Below are positions 47,900-59,403 of a stretch of DNA of 64,000 bases, one piece after another. Numbering within the stretch: the first letter of the stretch is position 1; each line of letters begins with the position of its first letter. Where the stretch lies: positions 1,528,501 through 1,592,500 of the forward strand of contig OX345636.1 in NCBI GenBank assembly GCA_947044365.1, in the 5' to 3' direction. Source of the stretch: Petrosia ficiformis. Taxonomy: Eukaryota > Porifera > Demospongiae > Haplosclerida > Petrosiidae. Below the pieces are notes generated by a model. That model was not told the origin of the DNA and ran no database searches. It saw only the letters and a program-made list of their open reading frames with translations. A program made the translations under genes and the position numbers.

Positions 47900-48454
47900 T
47901 AGTCTCGCGGGCCACGACCTAATCCGAACGAGGAAACGGTCTGGTGACTCTCGTTGAAAGGTCGTTGGCTACAACCGATTTTGGTTGTGACCAATCAGAT
48001 TTAGTGATTGCTATTTACCGCATTTCACGCTTCGGTGTTAGTTTTCACACTTCTGTATGGAAAATGTCGTCAAAGAAGTTTGGTATAAAGAAATCTATTG
48101 AAATAGCAGTAAGGAAGCTAGGTTATAGTGAAGTTCGCCCTATCCAGGTGACCGTGATACAGAGGTTCATGGAAGGCCATTATATTTTTGTAAGTCTGCC
48201 GACAGGGAGTGGAAAGTCTCTTTGTTACTGGTCTCTGCCAGGAGCCTTTGATTATATCGCTCGCTTCTCCACACTCACTGAGCAACACAAACAAATATCT
48301 CCATCCATATTTTCACAGCTATACTATTAACCACTAATAATTGAAAGTGTTAAACTAACTGCGGATGTAATTATCATTCCATTGTGTAACGACCTTTCAA
48401 CGAGAGTCACCAGACCGTTTCCTTTTTCGGATTAGGTCGTGGCCCGCGAGACTA
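47900..48454. mobile_element. Pack-MULE-like element, 555 bp, carrying a RecQ exon
   Basis: Starts tagtctcgcgggccacgacc and ends with the inverse ggtcgtggcccgcgagacta. The terminal repeats are about 67 bp with only two visible mismatches. The 9 bp ggctggatg occurs immediately on both sides (47891-47899 and 48455-48463), the length typical of Mutator-like elements. Between the TIRs sits a captured helicase exon (48064-48330) and no transposase. The near-identical TIRs imply a recent insertion. Confidence 0.85.
48064..48330 (+). pseudogene. captured RecQ helicase N-terminal exon
   Basis: Starts M-S-S-K-K-F-G-I-K-K-S-I-E and reads A-V-R-K-L-G-Y-S-E-V-R-P-I-Q, V-I-Q-R-F-M-E-G-H, then S-L-P-T-G-S-G-K-S-L-C-Y, which is helicase motif I, ending G-A-F-D. 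After that the frame has no helicase features (no DEAH or later motifs), so it cannot work alone. Compared with the RecQ at 38856 the sequence is clearly diverged (V-R-K-L-G-Y versus V-E-R-L-G-Y), so it was copied from another family member. Confidence 0.75.
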
Positions 48455-49284
48455 GGCTGGATGCAGTTAGTTTGTTCCTTTTTCCAACTGATCATCACAT
48501 TCCTGAAATATAAAAAGGTGGTCATGTTGTTAAAAAGGTTGTAGAGCAAACTTTCAGTAAGTTGTTGCAGTGTGCTGTGGAAATATAATAATAATTTTTA
48601 AACACACAATGTTTATGAAGAGTTCAGAGCCAGTGTCCATGCATAGTGCATCAAACTTATATGTACAAAGAAATGATTGTCAATTTAATAGCTGAAGAAA
48701 GAAGGCACTTTGGCTGAAATGCTTTGTTTCCAAAACGTAATTTTACACTTCAAAAAAATCCCACCAATAATGTAAATTATTATCAATAAAATAATTAAAT
48801 AAAAAGAACTTTACTATATAGAATGATCAAAATAAATATGCTGCTGTTAATTAAATCTTGTTAAAACTTCTGCTGGTCTTTACACCGTTGAATGACTGTT
48901 TAAAATTGAATCCAATGTTGTTACAAAGTTACTATGAACTTTATCCAATATGTGTATAATTCACTAACAGATTACGTAGCTGAATTAATGAAGGTAACAT
49001 TACAACTCTGTGAAAGTGAAGGGAACATTGTGGAATTACTGCTCTAGCCACCTCCACTGTCAATTTCATGTGAAAGACCAGAGAAAGCAGAAGCAATCCT
49101 ACAACACACTAGCAGATTTAACATGTAAATATAATACTAATTAAATAAAAAATTTTCTGTGTCACCACTTCAATTTCACAGCAGCACAAACACTCTTTGA
49201 CTGTCAGCATAATCACACAATTACCACATGAGCACCTGTATTATGTACAATGATCAATAAACATTTACTGTATAACAAAAAAAG

Positions 49285-49655
49285 GATCAAGTGTAAAGAA
49301 CGGCACCAGCGTAGAATTGAAATGGGAGTGACCATTAACTTCTCTATTGCACTGATAGGGACCCTACCGATACAAAGCTAACCCTAGGATGTACGACCAA
49401 GGGACCCTATTTCCTGGGTTTTACATTAAACGGGAGGCGAATATTACAGTTGATCTGTCGAGGAGAAATGTAAAACACAGGAAATAGGGTCCCTTGGTCG
49501 TACATCCTAGGGTTAGCTTTGTATCGGTAGGGTCCCCATCAGTTTAATAGAGAAGTTGGATGCGGTACAGAACACACAGGTCAATTTTCCCAAATCGTAT
49601 TGTGTACGCGCCGTAATGGGTGTGTTCTTCGCTGGTGCCATTCTTTACACTTGAT
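49285..49655. repeat. ~370 bp perfect-arm palindrome
   Basis: Outer arms ggatcaagtgtaaagaacgg and its inverse ccattctttacacttgatcc; middle arms aacttctctattgcactgat; inner arms of ~75 bp (gggaccctaccgatacaaag, ctaaccctaggatgtacgac, caagggaccctatttcctg). The arms pair almost fully around a ~45 bp loop, which suggests a foldback MITE within the TTAA element. Confidence 0.75.
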
Positions 49656-49801
49656 CCCAAAAAAATATACCAGTTCAAGTTCGACAGCCTCTCCAGATTC
49701 TCTACATCACTACTGCAACTCTCTTGTGTATCAATTGTATCTTGCAATGATTCATAAAGGTATGGTTCTAAGCCACCGTTCATGATTATTATCACCTTCA
49801 A
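49544..49801 (-). pseudogene. exon-like fragment resembling a P2X7-intracellular-type transposon protein
   Basis: At 49790-49665 the frame reads G-G-L-E-P-Y-L-Y-E-S-L, a Ser/Asp stretch, and E-R-L-S-N-L-N-W. It recalls the P-Y-x-x-E-P ... R-L-x-N-x-x-W-C lead-in of transposon proteins with the P2X7 intracellular-type Cys-rich domain. The expected W-C-x-C-G continuation is replaced by palindrome sequence. The assignment is weak. Confidence 0.3.
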
Positions 49802-50109
49802 ACTCGGAAGAGGAATATGGCAAGTCTAAACAGGAAGTTTCTGACTCTGAAGAAGGAGTTCCAATTTCAGTCATTTTAGCTAGCTGATTTTAACACTTCT
49901 GCATGCAAGCCCCTATGTGCGTCATTGCGTGACCGCGCCCACAACAGGAAGTAAATTTTTCAGTAAAACAAAAATCAGTTTCAGTAAATTACAGTTCAAT
50001 AATGCATAATATTTGAAAACAAGACGTTACATATCATTATTAAAGGTGTAAACATTGGAATAAAAATGAAAAACAAGATTGTTTAACTTTCACTGGAGCC
50101 TCCCTTTAA

Positions 50110-50845
50110 GAAATGCTTCCTAGTGTTATGATATTCATGAGGAAGAGGTTTTGTGATTTCCAAAGATTCCTGAGCATTCTTTCTAAGTTGCTTTCTTACT
50201 TCCCTCATTTTATATAGATTTAAGGTTGTTGAAACCACCTTTACCAGAATGCTTATTAGTATGCTTATAATTAAGCTTACTTGTAGGCTTATAAAAAAAT
50301 GGGATTGTCAGGCTGATTTCTTTCAAAGTACCAATATACATATGAAGTGATTTTCATCAGTATAAAGTCAACAGGTTTATTATGTAGATCGTGTTGTGTG
50401 ATATGCTGTCTAAGTTCATTTCTTAATTCATTATCTATCTTAAGCCACTCCTCACTATTAGCATGAGGGAAAAGGAGCTTAGGTAAGCGCCGAAGATCGG
50501 TATAATCATTATTGGCATACTGCCGAGCATTGCATGGAATTAACTAAAACCTGATGCTCACCCTCAGCACTGTGCGTGATAAGCTGGCATTCATCAGGTG
50601 AGGTTGACTTACTGAGGTAGATGTCCTCAGGCATCGAAACAGGTTGTTCAATCATAACAGATCCATCAGGTTCTACAAGAGAGGACTCAGACAGCAACTC
50701 AGACTGGAGTGAAATTGGATTTGTGGGAGACTTTGTGCCTGAGATGTTGTAAGAGGACCTCTGTTCCTAGGTGCTTGTACAGGCAAATCAAGTGGTTTAC
50801 TGACTCCTTTTTGAGTGTCATCATATGCTGCAACAGGACATGAAC

Positions 50846-50932
<87 letters not shown>

Positions 50933-51030
50933 TATGATACTCATGCATGAGAGAATGAGAAAACTGAACTGGGAGCACGCAGATGAATGTAAAGTTTGCT
51001 GTCCATGCCAGAGAACACATGGTCATTGCA
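50110..51030 (-). pseudogene. 5' part of the same non-LTR retrotransposon
   Basis: The minus strand encodes S-L-V-E-P-D-G-S-V-M-I-E-Q-P (~50650), D-L-R-R-L-P-K-L-L-F-P and W-L-K-I-D-N-E-L-R (~50450), then M-R-E-V-R-K-Q-L-R-K-N-A-Q (~50210) and N-T-R-K-H-F at the TTAA junction. Removing 47672-50109 joins K-H-F to L-R-Q-R-K-L-E-D-L-R in frame, so both halves belong to one ORF. A ~90 bp (AG)n tract at 50847-50930 splits its beginning. A related copy lies at 13730-14300. Confidence 0.65.
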
Positions 51031-51049
51031 TACTAATTAATTATAATAT

Positions 51050-51280
51050 TACAATTATACACTTCAATTTCTTGTATCCCAATCATTCTGCTGTTCTCAC
51101 AGTGCTTACAGGTAGTTGTGCTTCATCTTTATTACACAATTGGTGACATTGAAACTCTTGTGGATAAACAACTTAATCTGATTGGTCTGCAATTTTTCTG
51201 CAGATTCCACAACTAGTGAATGTGTGTGCCCAGACCCTCCGCCTATTACTGCGAGGGTCTGTCAGACTACATGCATGGTA
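51050..51280 (-). pseudogene. RecQ 5' flank relic (third copy)
   Basis: The reverse strand repeats gtagtctgacagaccctcgc, the hairpin, ttcactagttgtggaatctg and gtgagaacagcag of the RecQ upstream region, but jumps from ttgggatacaagaaattgaa straight to a tataattgtaatattataa segment. Helicase motif I, still present at 13555, has been lost by deletion. Confidence 0.65.
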
Positions 51281-51389
51281 TAAACAGGAAATAACAATGC
51301 TTCTAAATTTTGAAAAAGAATTCATAATTTTTATCAAAAATTAAGTAATAGTTAGAACACACTTTACCGTGATTACGTGTTTTAATGTA

Positions 51390-51485
51390 GCATGAGGGCG
51401 GGTCAATAAAGGTTGAGTTTACATAATGCACGAGCCGAAGGCGAGTGCGTTATGTTAACGAGACCTTTATTGACCGCCCAAGTGC
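51390..51485. repeat. foldback element with gccgaaggcga loop
   Basis: gggcgggtcaataaaggtt at 51397 is inverted as acctttattgaccgccc at 51462-51478. Inner arms cataatgcac/gtgcgttatg surround gagccgaaggcga. Confidence 0.6.
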
Positions 51486-51499
51486 TGCATTGAAACACA

Positions 51500-51778
51500 C
51501 AATGCACTGTCAAGTGTGTTCTAAGTGATTTATTGACGATCTGGTAAACTACCACTGTTGTTGGAGCTGCTTCGTTAGTAGAGGTGAGCAAAGTGTGCAA
51601 TAACTAACTTATTGCACGCAAAAGTGTGCAATAAGTGATTTAATGTTCAATCACGTGACGCATTGTCCGCACTCTGATTGGGCACAGGTCACATGATCAG
51701 CAATATTATGACTCCAAATTAGCACCAATAATTAACTTTTTTTATTTTCTGTTTTTATATGATATACATGTATCTTGC

Positions 51779-51817
<39 letters not shown>

Positions 51818-53470
51818 TTAAAATTTGTTGCTACTTTTGTATTGGTATGTACAATGCTACATACTCATTGCCTTATTTGCATTTGTTTGTCAATATGTAC
51901 ACCAATGTAGCCCTGTACGTCGCCCCCTCAAATTCTTTCAAAACTAAGTTTTGCCCCTCTTTAACAAAATTTAATTTTGTACATGAAATCTGTTTTCTAT
52001 TGACATCTGGTTGAAGAATGTACAAATGTATATTGAGTCTACTATACACACCATATTGACATAAAGTTGTAGCTAAAAGTCAGCTGGAAGTCTGTTGGTG
52101 ATCTTATAATCTCATCTTATAACAAGTGTCTATGTTGTGTGTCCATATCAGTGTGACTTTAATAAGCATGTTTGTTTCATTTAGCTTTTTAGCAAATTAT
52201 AACATATTTCTTGTGATTTTGTTAGGGCAACTGTGGACAATCTGAATACACATGTACACTGATCAGATTGTTTCGACCTATTGGGTCTCATCAGCACAGT
52301 GTAGCCCTAATTCACAATAACTTGTTACATGATACAGAATAATGTAAAATGTACATCATATAATAATTATTATCAAAATAGACAACATACATACATGCAG
52401 GGTTTATACAGAAGGGAGGGAGGAGGGGACCCCTCCCCCTACATATATGTGCAATGTATAAAAATGTATAGGAGGAGCTTGAGACAATCTCAGGAAATCT
52501 AAGCCCATAAGGTTTCCTCATTTTGAGTGGGATACATCACATCCTCCTCAACACCCAGTTATCCCCTGAGGCTATCTTACGCAGCCACACCTATTGTCTC
52601 ACTCTACCATACCCCCTCCACCATCCACACCACCCCAGCTGCTCCTTTACTTGTCATACACATGGCAGTCTAGTTTGGTTTTTGTTTAATTGTATAATTG
52701 CCAGCTTGCATTGTTACCATTGCTCTTTGACTAATATAACATTTGAAGATACAATGATTACTGATGGTTGTTATACATGTAGACACTTTCCATTTAGAAT
52801 TTATGCTAGCCAGTTAGCAGTATTGCTGTAATTATATTGTAATTATAAACAACTGTATATGTAATTATATTTGACAAGTGGTTGCCACAAATACAAGAAT
52901 TGATATTGTAATTGCAATTGGCCTTTTCTAATTGAACCCAGGGCTGTATACACAAATACAATACACTGTATATGTACACACACACATACACATACATACA
53001 TACATATGTACACACATACATACATACATAGATACATAATTTGGTTTGATTTGCCAATTGGCTGTGTAATAGCATCCTCATGTTGAGTTCTATGAGGTAT
53101 GCCATTTCTGAACCTTATCTATTTGCAGACGTTTTGAAATTCAAAGGTATAATTGGCTTGACAGATTTATGCTCAATTTATATTAAAGGTTTGCTACTAT
53201 GCCCTAAACTTTGTAATCATGCTTGGTATAATTCATCAGACATTCCCTAAATTACGTAACTAACATTCAGAATGAAATTTCACATTATTATTACAAGTGT
53301 TTACATATAATAGTCACAGAGTTTCATACAGTGACTTCATATTTGTTCATTATAGATGTTTCTCATTTCTATGACTCTAGTCCTCAAGACTATTTATGGC
53401 TATTACATAAAAATAATGTCATATTTAGTATTTTGGTATATGAAGTACAATGTACATGATAGATAGGCAT
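51500..53470. other. intergenic, nothing recognised
   Basis: Contains (AAT)n at 51784-51817 and (ACAT)n at 52978-53030. Open frames here overlap the repeats and show no family motifs. Confidence 0.4.
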
Positions 53471-53480
53471 TGATAGGGTT

Positions 53481-53816
53481 TAGGGATGTGCGATACAACT
53501 AAATAATAGTATTGCGTATCGCTGCATAAAATATCACGATACGATACAGTATCACAACTTATGAAATATTATTGAAACACTTATAAAATGTAAATAAATG
53601 TCCATTTGAATGTATTTGTCATGATATGGTGAAAGCAATCAGTTGAAGTTATGCACACTAGCTTGTTATAATTACTTTAGGTATAAAATTAGACAAATTA
53701 GAAAAACCATGTTTACTAAACTATCCATTCCAGTGTATCGATACACCCAAAAGCTAATATTGCATCCTGATATTGAATGAAAATATCGATATATCGATAC
53801 GTATCGCACATCACTA
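53481..53816. mobile_element. hAT-type MITE, 336 bp
   Basis: Left end tagggatgtgcgatac and right end gtatcgcacatcacta are inverted, with further inner cgatac/gtatcg repeats. The 8 flanking bases are atagggtt (left) and atggggtt (right), 7 of 8 identical, as expected for an ageing hAT duplication. Related to but distinct from the MITE at 6213. Confidence 0.75.
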
Positions 53817-53829
53817 ATGGGGTTATATA

Positions 53830-55180
53830 TTTTTTCTCACTCAAGCATGTATTCTGTGGTTTGTAGAAGTATTTTGAATGAAAGAGAAAGTATTTGTTCG
53901 AATATACACATGTAGGCTCTGAGTCTGACTCCATTGTTAGTCCAGAGTGACCCCACCCAATAATTATTTATTAAAGTGTGTGCCGAAAATTACAACCAAA
54001 ATAGACTCAGAATGAAATGGTTATTGGAATTTCCAAACATCTTTGGTTTGATTATGAAATCAACAAAAAATCTTGCATTAAGAATAAACAAAAGACAGGT
54101 TTATAATTGTAAACCTATACATATTATTATCAGTCACCTAACCTTGTACCTCATGAGAAAGTCCACCTCCAGTCTCTGATGATGGATTTGAGGCAAAACA
54201 AACCACCTAGGCCACAAATTGTTTTTAGCAAGTTTCCACTCTCACATACATGTAATTATTGGCTTCCTTGGAAATGCAATATCTAAATAATGAAGTGGTA
54301 TTTAATTAATGAGGCTATTTTCCTTTTGGATAACTGAACATTGGAAGAAACATAACAGAACAAACAAACAAACAAACAAACAAACAAAAAATAAAGGTAA
54401 GAAAAGAAATTCATTACTACAATTTGGATACAAAAAAGCAAGCAATGTAAATATGATTATCACAGGAAATAGGAATTAAGTATTATATTGCCATGTAAAT
54501 ATGTACATATTGGATATAAAATTAATCATGATTATTTATACAAGGAAAAAGGATTACTTGATGCAAGAGGAACATGCTATGGACCTCATGTTTAGTGTTA
54601 TCACTCATTATCAGCCATTATTTTTAGTATTGTATTATATTTCTGAAAGATGTAACTGATATTGTAAAAAGTGTATCAATAATGTCATTTCTAGTGATTA
54701 TAACATCATTGATTGCTTTCATGATAATCATAATTTTGAGAAAATGTTCATTTTTCATTAAAGAATCATAAACCAGAAGGTAGATATAATATGAGATCAG
54801 TATCGATACATATCTAAAGTAATTATCAGTTTATTGGAATATCAGTAAAATGTCATATCAGTACATCACTACTCAGGTTATATACACACAGTAATTGTTC
54901 TTGTTTCCCAATCACACTTGTGGTGAGGGTTCTGTACTACAAGTGCATTCATTTTTAAAGCACTTAAGTACATGTACTCATCTATGATAAACAACAAGTA
55001 CTACACAAATTAGAAGTTGATAAAAATACTATATACATGCATCTCCATATTGAAATGAAAATTGTGATCATGTTTACAAGACAGCAGTATTGTGATTGAT
55101 TATACAATAGTAGTGTAATTAATTGCTTAATGCCACTGTATGAGATCCAGTAGAATTATATTATCAGTTAATATGAGTTA
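53830..55180. other. intergenic, degenerate repeats only
   Basis: A gatcagtatcgatacat / ggaatatcagtaaaatgtca segment near 54797-54870 may be a worn MITE end. (CAAA)n lies at 54361-54388. No coding signal. Confidence 0.35.
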
Positions 55181-55189
55181 TCAACAATG

Positions 55190-55599
55190 AGAAGAGGTTG
55201 AAGTGGTACACAGAGATGAAACATAGACAGGATAAATTTCTGGATGTTATATGGATGGATGAGTACAGGGTTCAGATACAAAGACATAGCATACATGTAT
55301 GATGCTATAGGAAGAAAGGCCAACCCAAAAGATTTAAGCCATATCCAAAGCACCCACTTAAAATACATATATGGGCAGGTATTTTATGCCATGGTGCTTC
55401 ATCATTTACTGGTACACTGGTCGCCACGAAACTTACTGAAATATTTGAAGCATCACTGATTCCTTTCATAAGGAAAGTTTATCTAAAAAAGCACCCATTA
55501 ATGAAGAACAATGTTCCAAAACATGCGAGGAAAGTTGCGACAGAATATTTAGAAGATAATGGCATCATTTGGTGGAAACCCCATGACACTATCCCATGA
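55190..55599 (+). pseudogene. Tc1/mariner transposase fragment
   Basis: One frame reads F-L-D-V-I-W-M-D-E-Y-R-V-Q-I (first catalytic Asp, W-x-D-E), R-K-K-G-Q-P-K-R-F-K-P, P-L-K-I-H-I-W-A-G-I-L, H-G-A-S-S-F-T-G-T-L, then L-I-P-F-I-R-K, M-K-N-N-V-P-K-H-A and N-G-I-I-W-W-K-P, the classic Tc1 order. There is a TGA inside (near 55300), the second catalytic Asp (normally D-N-x-P-K-H) is Asn, and the S-P-D-L-N-P-I-E block with the third acidic residue is lost. It is about 135 of the usual ~340 residues and inactive. Confidence 0.8.
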
Positions 55600-55828
55600 C
55601 ACTTGTGTACACAAGAAGTGGACTTGCGTTCAACACACTTGTGCCTCTTGAGTTGCATTTTATATATCTACATATATATATATGTATATATCTACATATA
55701 TATATGTACATATACATGTTAACATCCTCAATACTAATAGAGAAGACCTTCTAAAGACAATTCTTAATTAGTAATTAAGCAATGGCAACCTGAGACAGCT
55801 TGAGTGCGGCTTCCTATGAGGACAATAT

Positions 55829-56690
55829 ACTATGTACATGTACATGTATAGTAAGTATAGTAACATATTCACTAGTATGGATTAATACAATATACTATGT
55901 ACATGTACATGTATAGTAAGTATAGTAACATATTCACTAGTATGGATTAATACAATATACTATGTACATGTACATGTGTAGTAAGTATAGTAACATATTC
56001 ACTAGTATGGATTAATACAATATACTATGTACATGTACATGTATAGTAAGTATAGTAACATATTCACTAGTATGGATTGATACAATATACTATATACATG
56101 TACATGTATAGTAAGTATAGTAACATATTCACTAGTATGGATTGATATAATATACTATGTACATGTACATGTATAGTAAGTATAGTAACATATTCACTAG
56201 TATGGATTAATACAATATACTATGTACATGTACATGTATAGTAAGTATAGTAACATATTCACTAGTATGGATTGATATAATATACTATGTACATGTACAT
56301 GTAGTCATGTATAGTAACATATTCACTAGTATGGATTGATATAATATACTATGTACATGTACATGTATAGTAAGTATAGTAACATATTCACTAGTATGGA
56401 TTGATATAATATACTATGTACATGTACATGTATAGTAAGTATAGTAACATATTCACTAGTATGGATTGATACAATATACTATGTACATGTACATGTATAG
56501 TAAGTATAGTAACATATTCACTAGTATGGATTAATACAATATACTATGTACATGTACATGTATAGTAAGTATAGTGACATATTCACTAGTATGGATTGAT
56601 ACAATATACTATGTACATGTACATGTATAGTAAGTATAGTAACATATTCACTAGTATGGATTGATACAATATACTATGTACATGTAGTGC
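55829..56690 (+). repeat. ~62 bp minisatellite, ~14 units
   Basis: Unit: tactatgtacatgtacatgt, atagtaagtatagtaacata, ttcactagtatggattaata. Units differ by one or two bases (tacaata versus tataata), pointing to recent homogenisation. One unit near 56290-56340 is altered (gtagtcatgtatag). Confidence 0.9.
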
Positions 56691-57029
56691 TGGAGAATAT
56701 ATTCATATTTAGTTAAAACTACGATATTCATTCCTACATCTCGGTATGAAATCACAAATTGATGCTTTCCGAATATCGAAATACATGGATAATCAAATGT
56801 TTTATGTTCCACACCTATAGGTTTGAGCTTATGGTCAACTGAAATAGTGTAGTGTTTAGTTTTACAGATAGATGTAGTAGTCTGAACTAGTTGGTAGTGG
56901 TGTGTCAGACACAGTTTGATGAGTATACAATGTTTGTGGGCGTGACCAATTGTGAAACATGTTTAGTTGATATTTAGTTATATCGTGATAAATTTTTCAT
57001 GTAATAATTGATATAACAAGTGTATATAG

Positions 57030-57480
57030 AGAAAAAAACATCCCTATGATTGCTTTACAAATTTAAGTGAAGATATGACTGCTTTGTGGTGTGCAGAATT
57101 CAGTAATCATGGCTGACTTTATCAAGCATGAAAGACAACAGCTTATTATAGTTATTATTTTGATTATCTACTCTCCTGACCTTTCAAAGGACCTTGTAGA
57201 ACTTTAGGAATATATTTCAGGCAGAATAGCTAGCTATTAGTTCCAGTTTCTACGTAAGTTCAACAGCTTTCTTTCTGCTGGTGTGTAGAGCTTGATCGCG
57301 CGTTCGTTTACGCGCCATGCCCATTAATTGACCGAGCCCCCGGGAATGACGCAACTTCCTTAACTACGTATACAACGCATAGTCGCGCAAGTGACACAAA
57401 CATATATATATATATATATACATTGTATATATATATATATATACATTAAACCCCGTGGAAAGCAATTATAGGGATGGCCC
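57030..57480 (-). repeat. interspersed repeat A, copy 3
   Basis: Reverse complement of copy 1 (12780-13210) with an added (TA)n pair around 57403-57444. It contains two outward-facing ATGs with open starts: atggctgactttatcaagca on the plus strand (57110) and M-G-M-A-R-K-R-T-R-D on the minus strand (~57320). Confidence 0.6.
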
Positions 57481-57707
57481 TAAAAATAGCCAGTATCACC
57501 GAACCCTATGTACATGTACATGTATAGTAATTGCACATGTATGTTACTTGTCAAATTACATGTATAAATACACGTAATTTGACAAGTACAGGTGTATGAT
57601 GCAGTCACTATATTTACATGTACATGTAACTAAGTGTCTATTGTTGATCAACAGATATTGCAGTTTATATTTGTGATTTATTTATAGTTCAATTAATGCC
57701 TTATTAA

Positions 57708-57916
57708 GGGGGCATCTCCAAGATGAAATTTGTACACTTCAACATCACAGTGATGCTAAGGGGGTGGGGGGTTGTGTGCGTGACGCTAAACACAAGTTAG
57801 TATGATACACTGGAGTATTCATTCATGACATTAAGAGGAGGGAGGGGGTTGGGGAGTCTTGTAGTAGTGTTACTGTGACTTTATAAGTGTACAAGCTTCA
57901 GTTTTGAGATGCCCCC
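57708..57916. mobile_element. MITE with gggggcatctc ends, 209 bp
   Basis: Left gggggcatctccaagatga and right gttttgagatgccccc are inverted, and the aagtgtaca motif is also inverted inside. The interior is unusually G-rich (gggggtggggggttg, gggagggggttgggg), so it could form quadruplexes on the plus strand. Confidence 0.65.
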
Positions 57917-57919
57917 TAA

Positions 57920-59400
57920 AAGGAACGTTAGTTACAGATAACTTAAAACAACCTGCTAAACAAAATTTTCAAAACAGAGACACTTTTTTTTCCTGGAATA
58001 CAATGGTGAAGCAATTGTCCAGTTAATAGATACATAACTTTAATATCTCACCTTGTAGGGTACCATGACTAGTAGCAGATCTAGCCCTCTTCATTGAGAA
58101 CACTTATCAGTTTCAACTCCATACAGGTAGAGGAGCAAACACTGTTCAATAAGCACTGTGTGTCTGAGGCTCTACTAGAAAGGTAGTTGATAACTACAAA
58201 CAGAAGGGAGTTATATTGCTAAGTAAAGATTTATACACACAATTTGGCAAATTATTACTAGATAGGATTAGCTATATAGTCTCGACTACATGATTTAGTA
58301 TCTCACCTCAACACTGATATAACGGGTAGAGCACTTCCACAGATAGCTTCTGAGCCTTGACTTTAACGGAAAATGGACACCAGTACTCGTAATGATGTGT
58401 ATAACTGAGCATGCGTATATAAACACGTGGATAGATAATTATAATTATTATAGAGAGAGAACATCCCCACGCCGAGTATTGTTACTTTAAGCCCCACCCA
58501 GAATCAATTTACGATATATAGCTGTCCTATGATATTGTCAGTCAGAGTGTGAAATCTCTCGTTGTATTGTAGAAATGACACTATATTGATCAAATACTGA
58601 TTTGTTTGTGTATTTGAGCTTTATCTCTTAGGAACAACAATTAATTTTTATGATTATTGTGAAAGTTTTTATGCTCCCAGAAATTAACATTTATATTTGT
58701 TGATAATGGCATAGACTTGTACTTTAATGGTATACATTACTAGCTATAGATAGGGGAATATAGTCTCTATATCCTGTGTTTTGTAAGATACCTACATATA
58801 TATATATATATATATAATTATATATATATGTATATATATATACGATTATTTATTTGAAATATGTAATTCTACTTGTGTTTTAGTTTATAATTAATAATAT
58901 TACTTGAAATCCTGAGAACATTGTCACCATATTGGTTCCTTCCTTTTATTAAGACAATTATACACCGCGAAGAAATTAATCTATAATGATGTAAAATGTA
59001 TTCTACATTATTCCAGATTTGTCAAACATTCAGTTTATGCATCATGATGTGTAAATAGCACTGTTAATAAACCAGTTTTTCTTTGTGGGAAACTAGGTCT
59101 AGCACATAATTCATGCTTACACTATGTATGCATAGCTCAATCTGTCCAGTTATATTTATTTGTCTTATTGTTGTAAAATGTTATGATCTTCAATCCATGT
59201 ATTACTATAGTCTTTTCACTCTCCTGTTTTTGTAAATGGAACACTTAAAAATAATTTTTATGATTTATAGTAAAAAAATTCATTTCATGAATAACTCAAT
59301 GACTACAGTACTTTTATCAGTGCATCATAATTTGAGGTAAGGTTCTTCTGTGAATTTTTCTTTTTGCATTTGTGAGCTGATTTAATTTTCCTGTAAAATG
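57920..59400. other. intergenic, nothing recognised
   Basis: AT-rich with a TA-rich palindrome at 58794-58840. Possibly upstream DNA of the Death-fold gene. Confidence 0.4.
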
Positions 59401-59403
59401 TAG

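Larger units (their letters stand above)
47668..50109. mobile_element. 2.43 kb TTAA-target DNA transposon, non-autonomous
   Basis: Left boundary TTAA (47668-47671) then agggaggctccagtaaaaa. Right end tttcactggagcctccct then TTAA (50106-50109). The inverted homology continues inward (tttacttcctgtt / aacaggaagtaaa). TTAA duplications are used by piggyBac and Kolobok-type elements; termini alone do not decide which. The interior holds a nested Mutator-like element, a ~370 bp palindrome and one exon-like fragment. No transposase is present. Confidence 0.8.
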
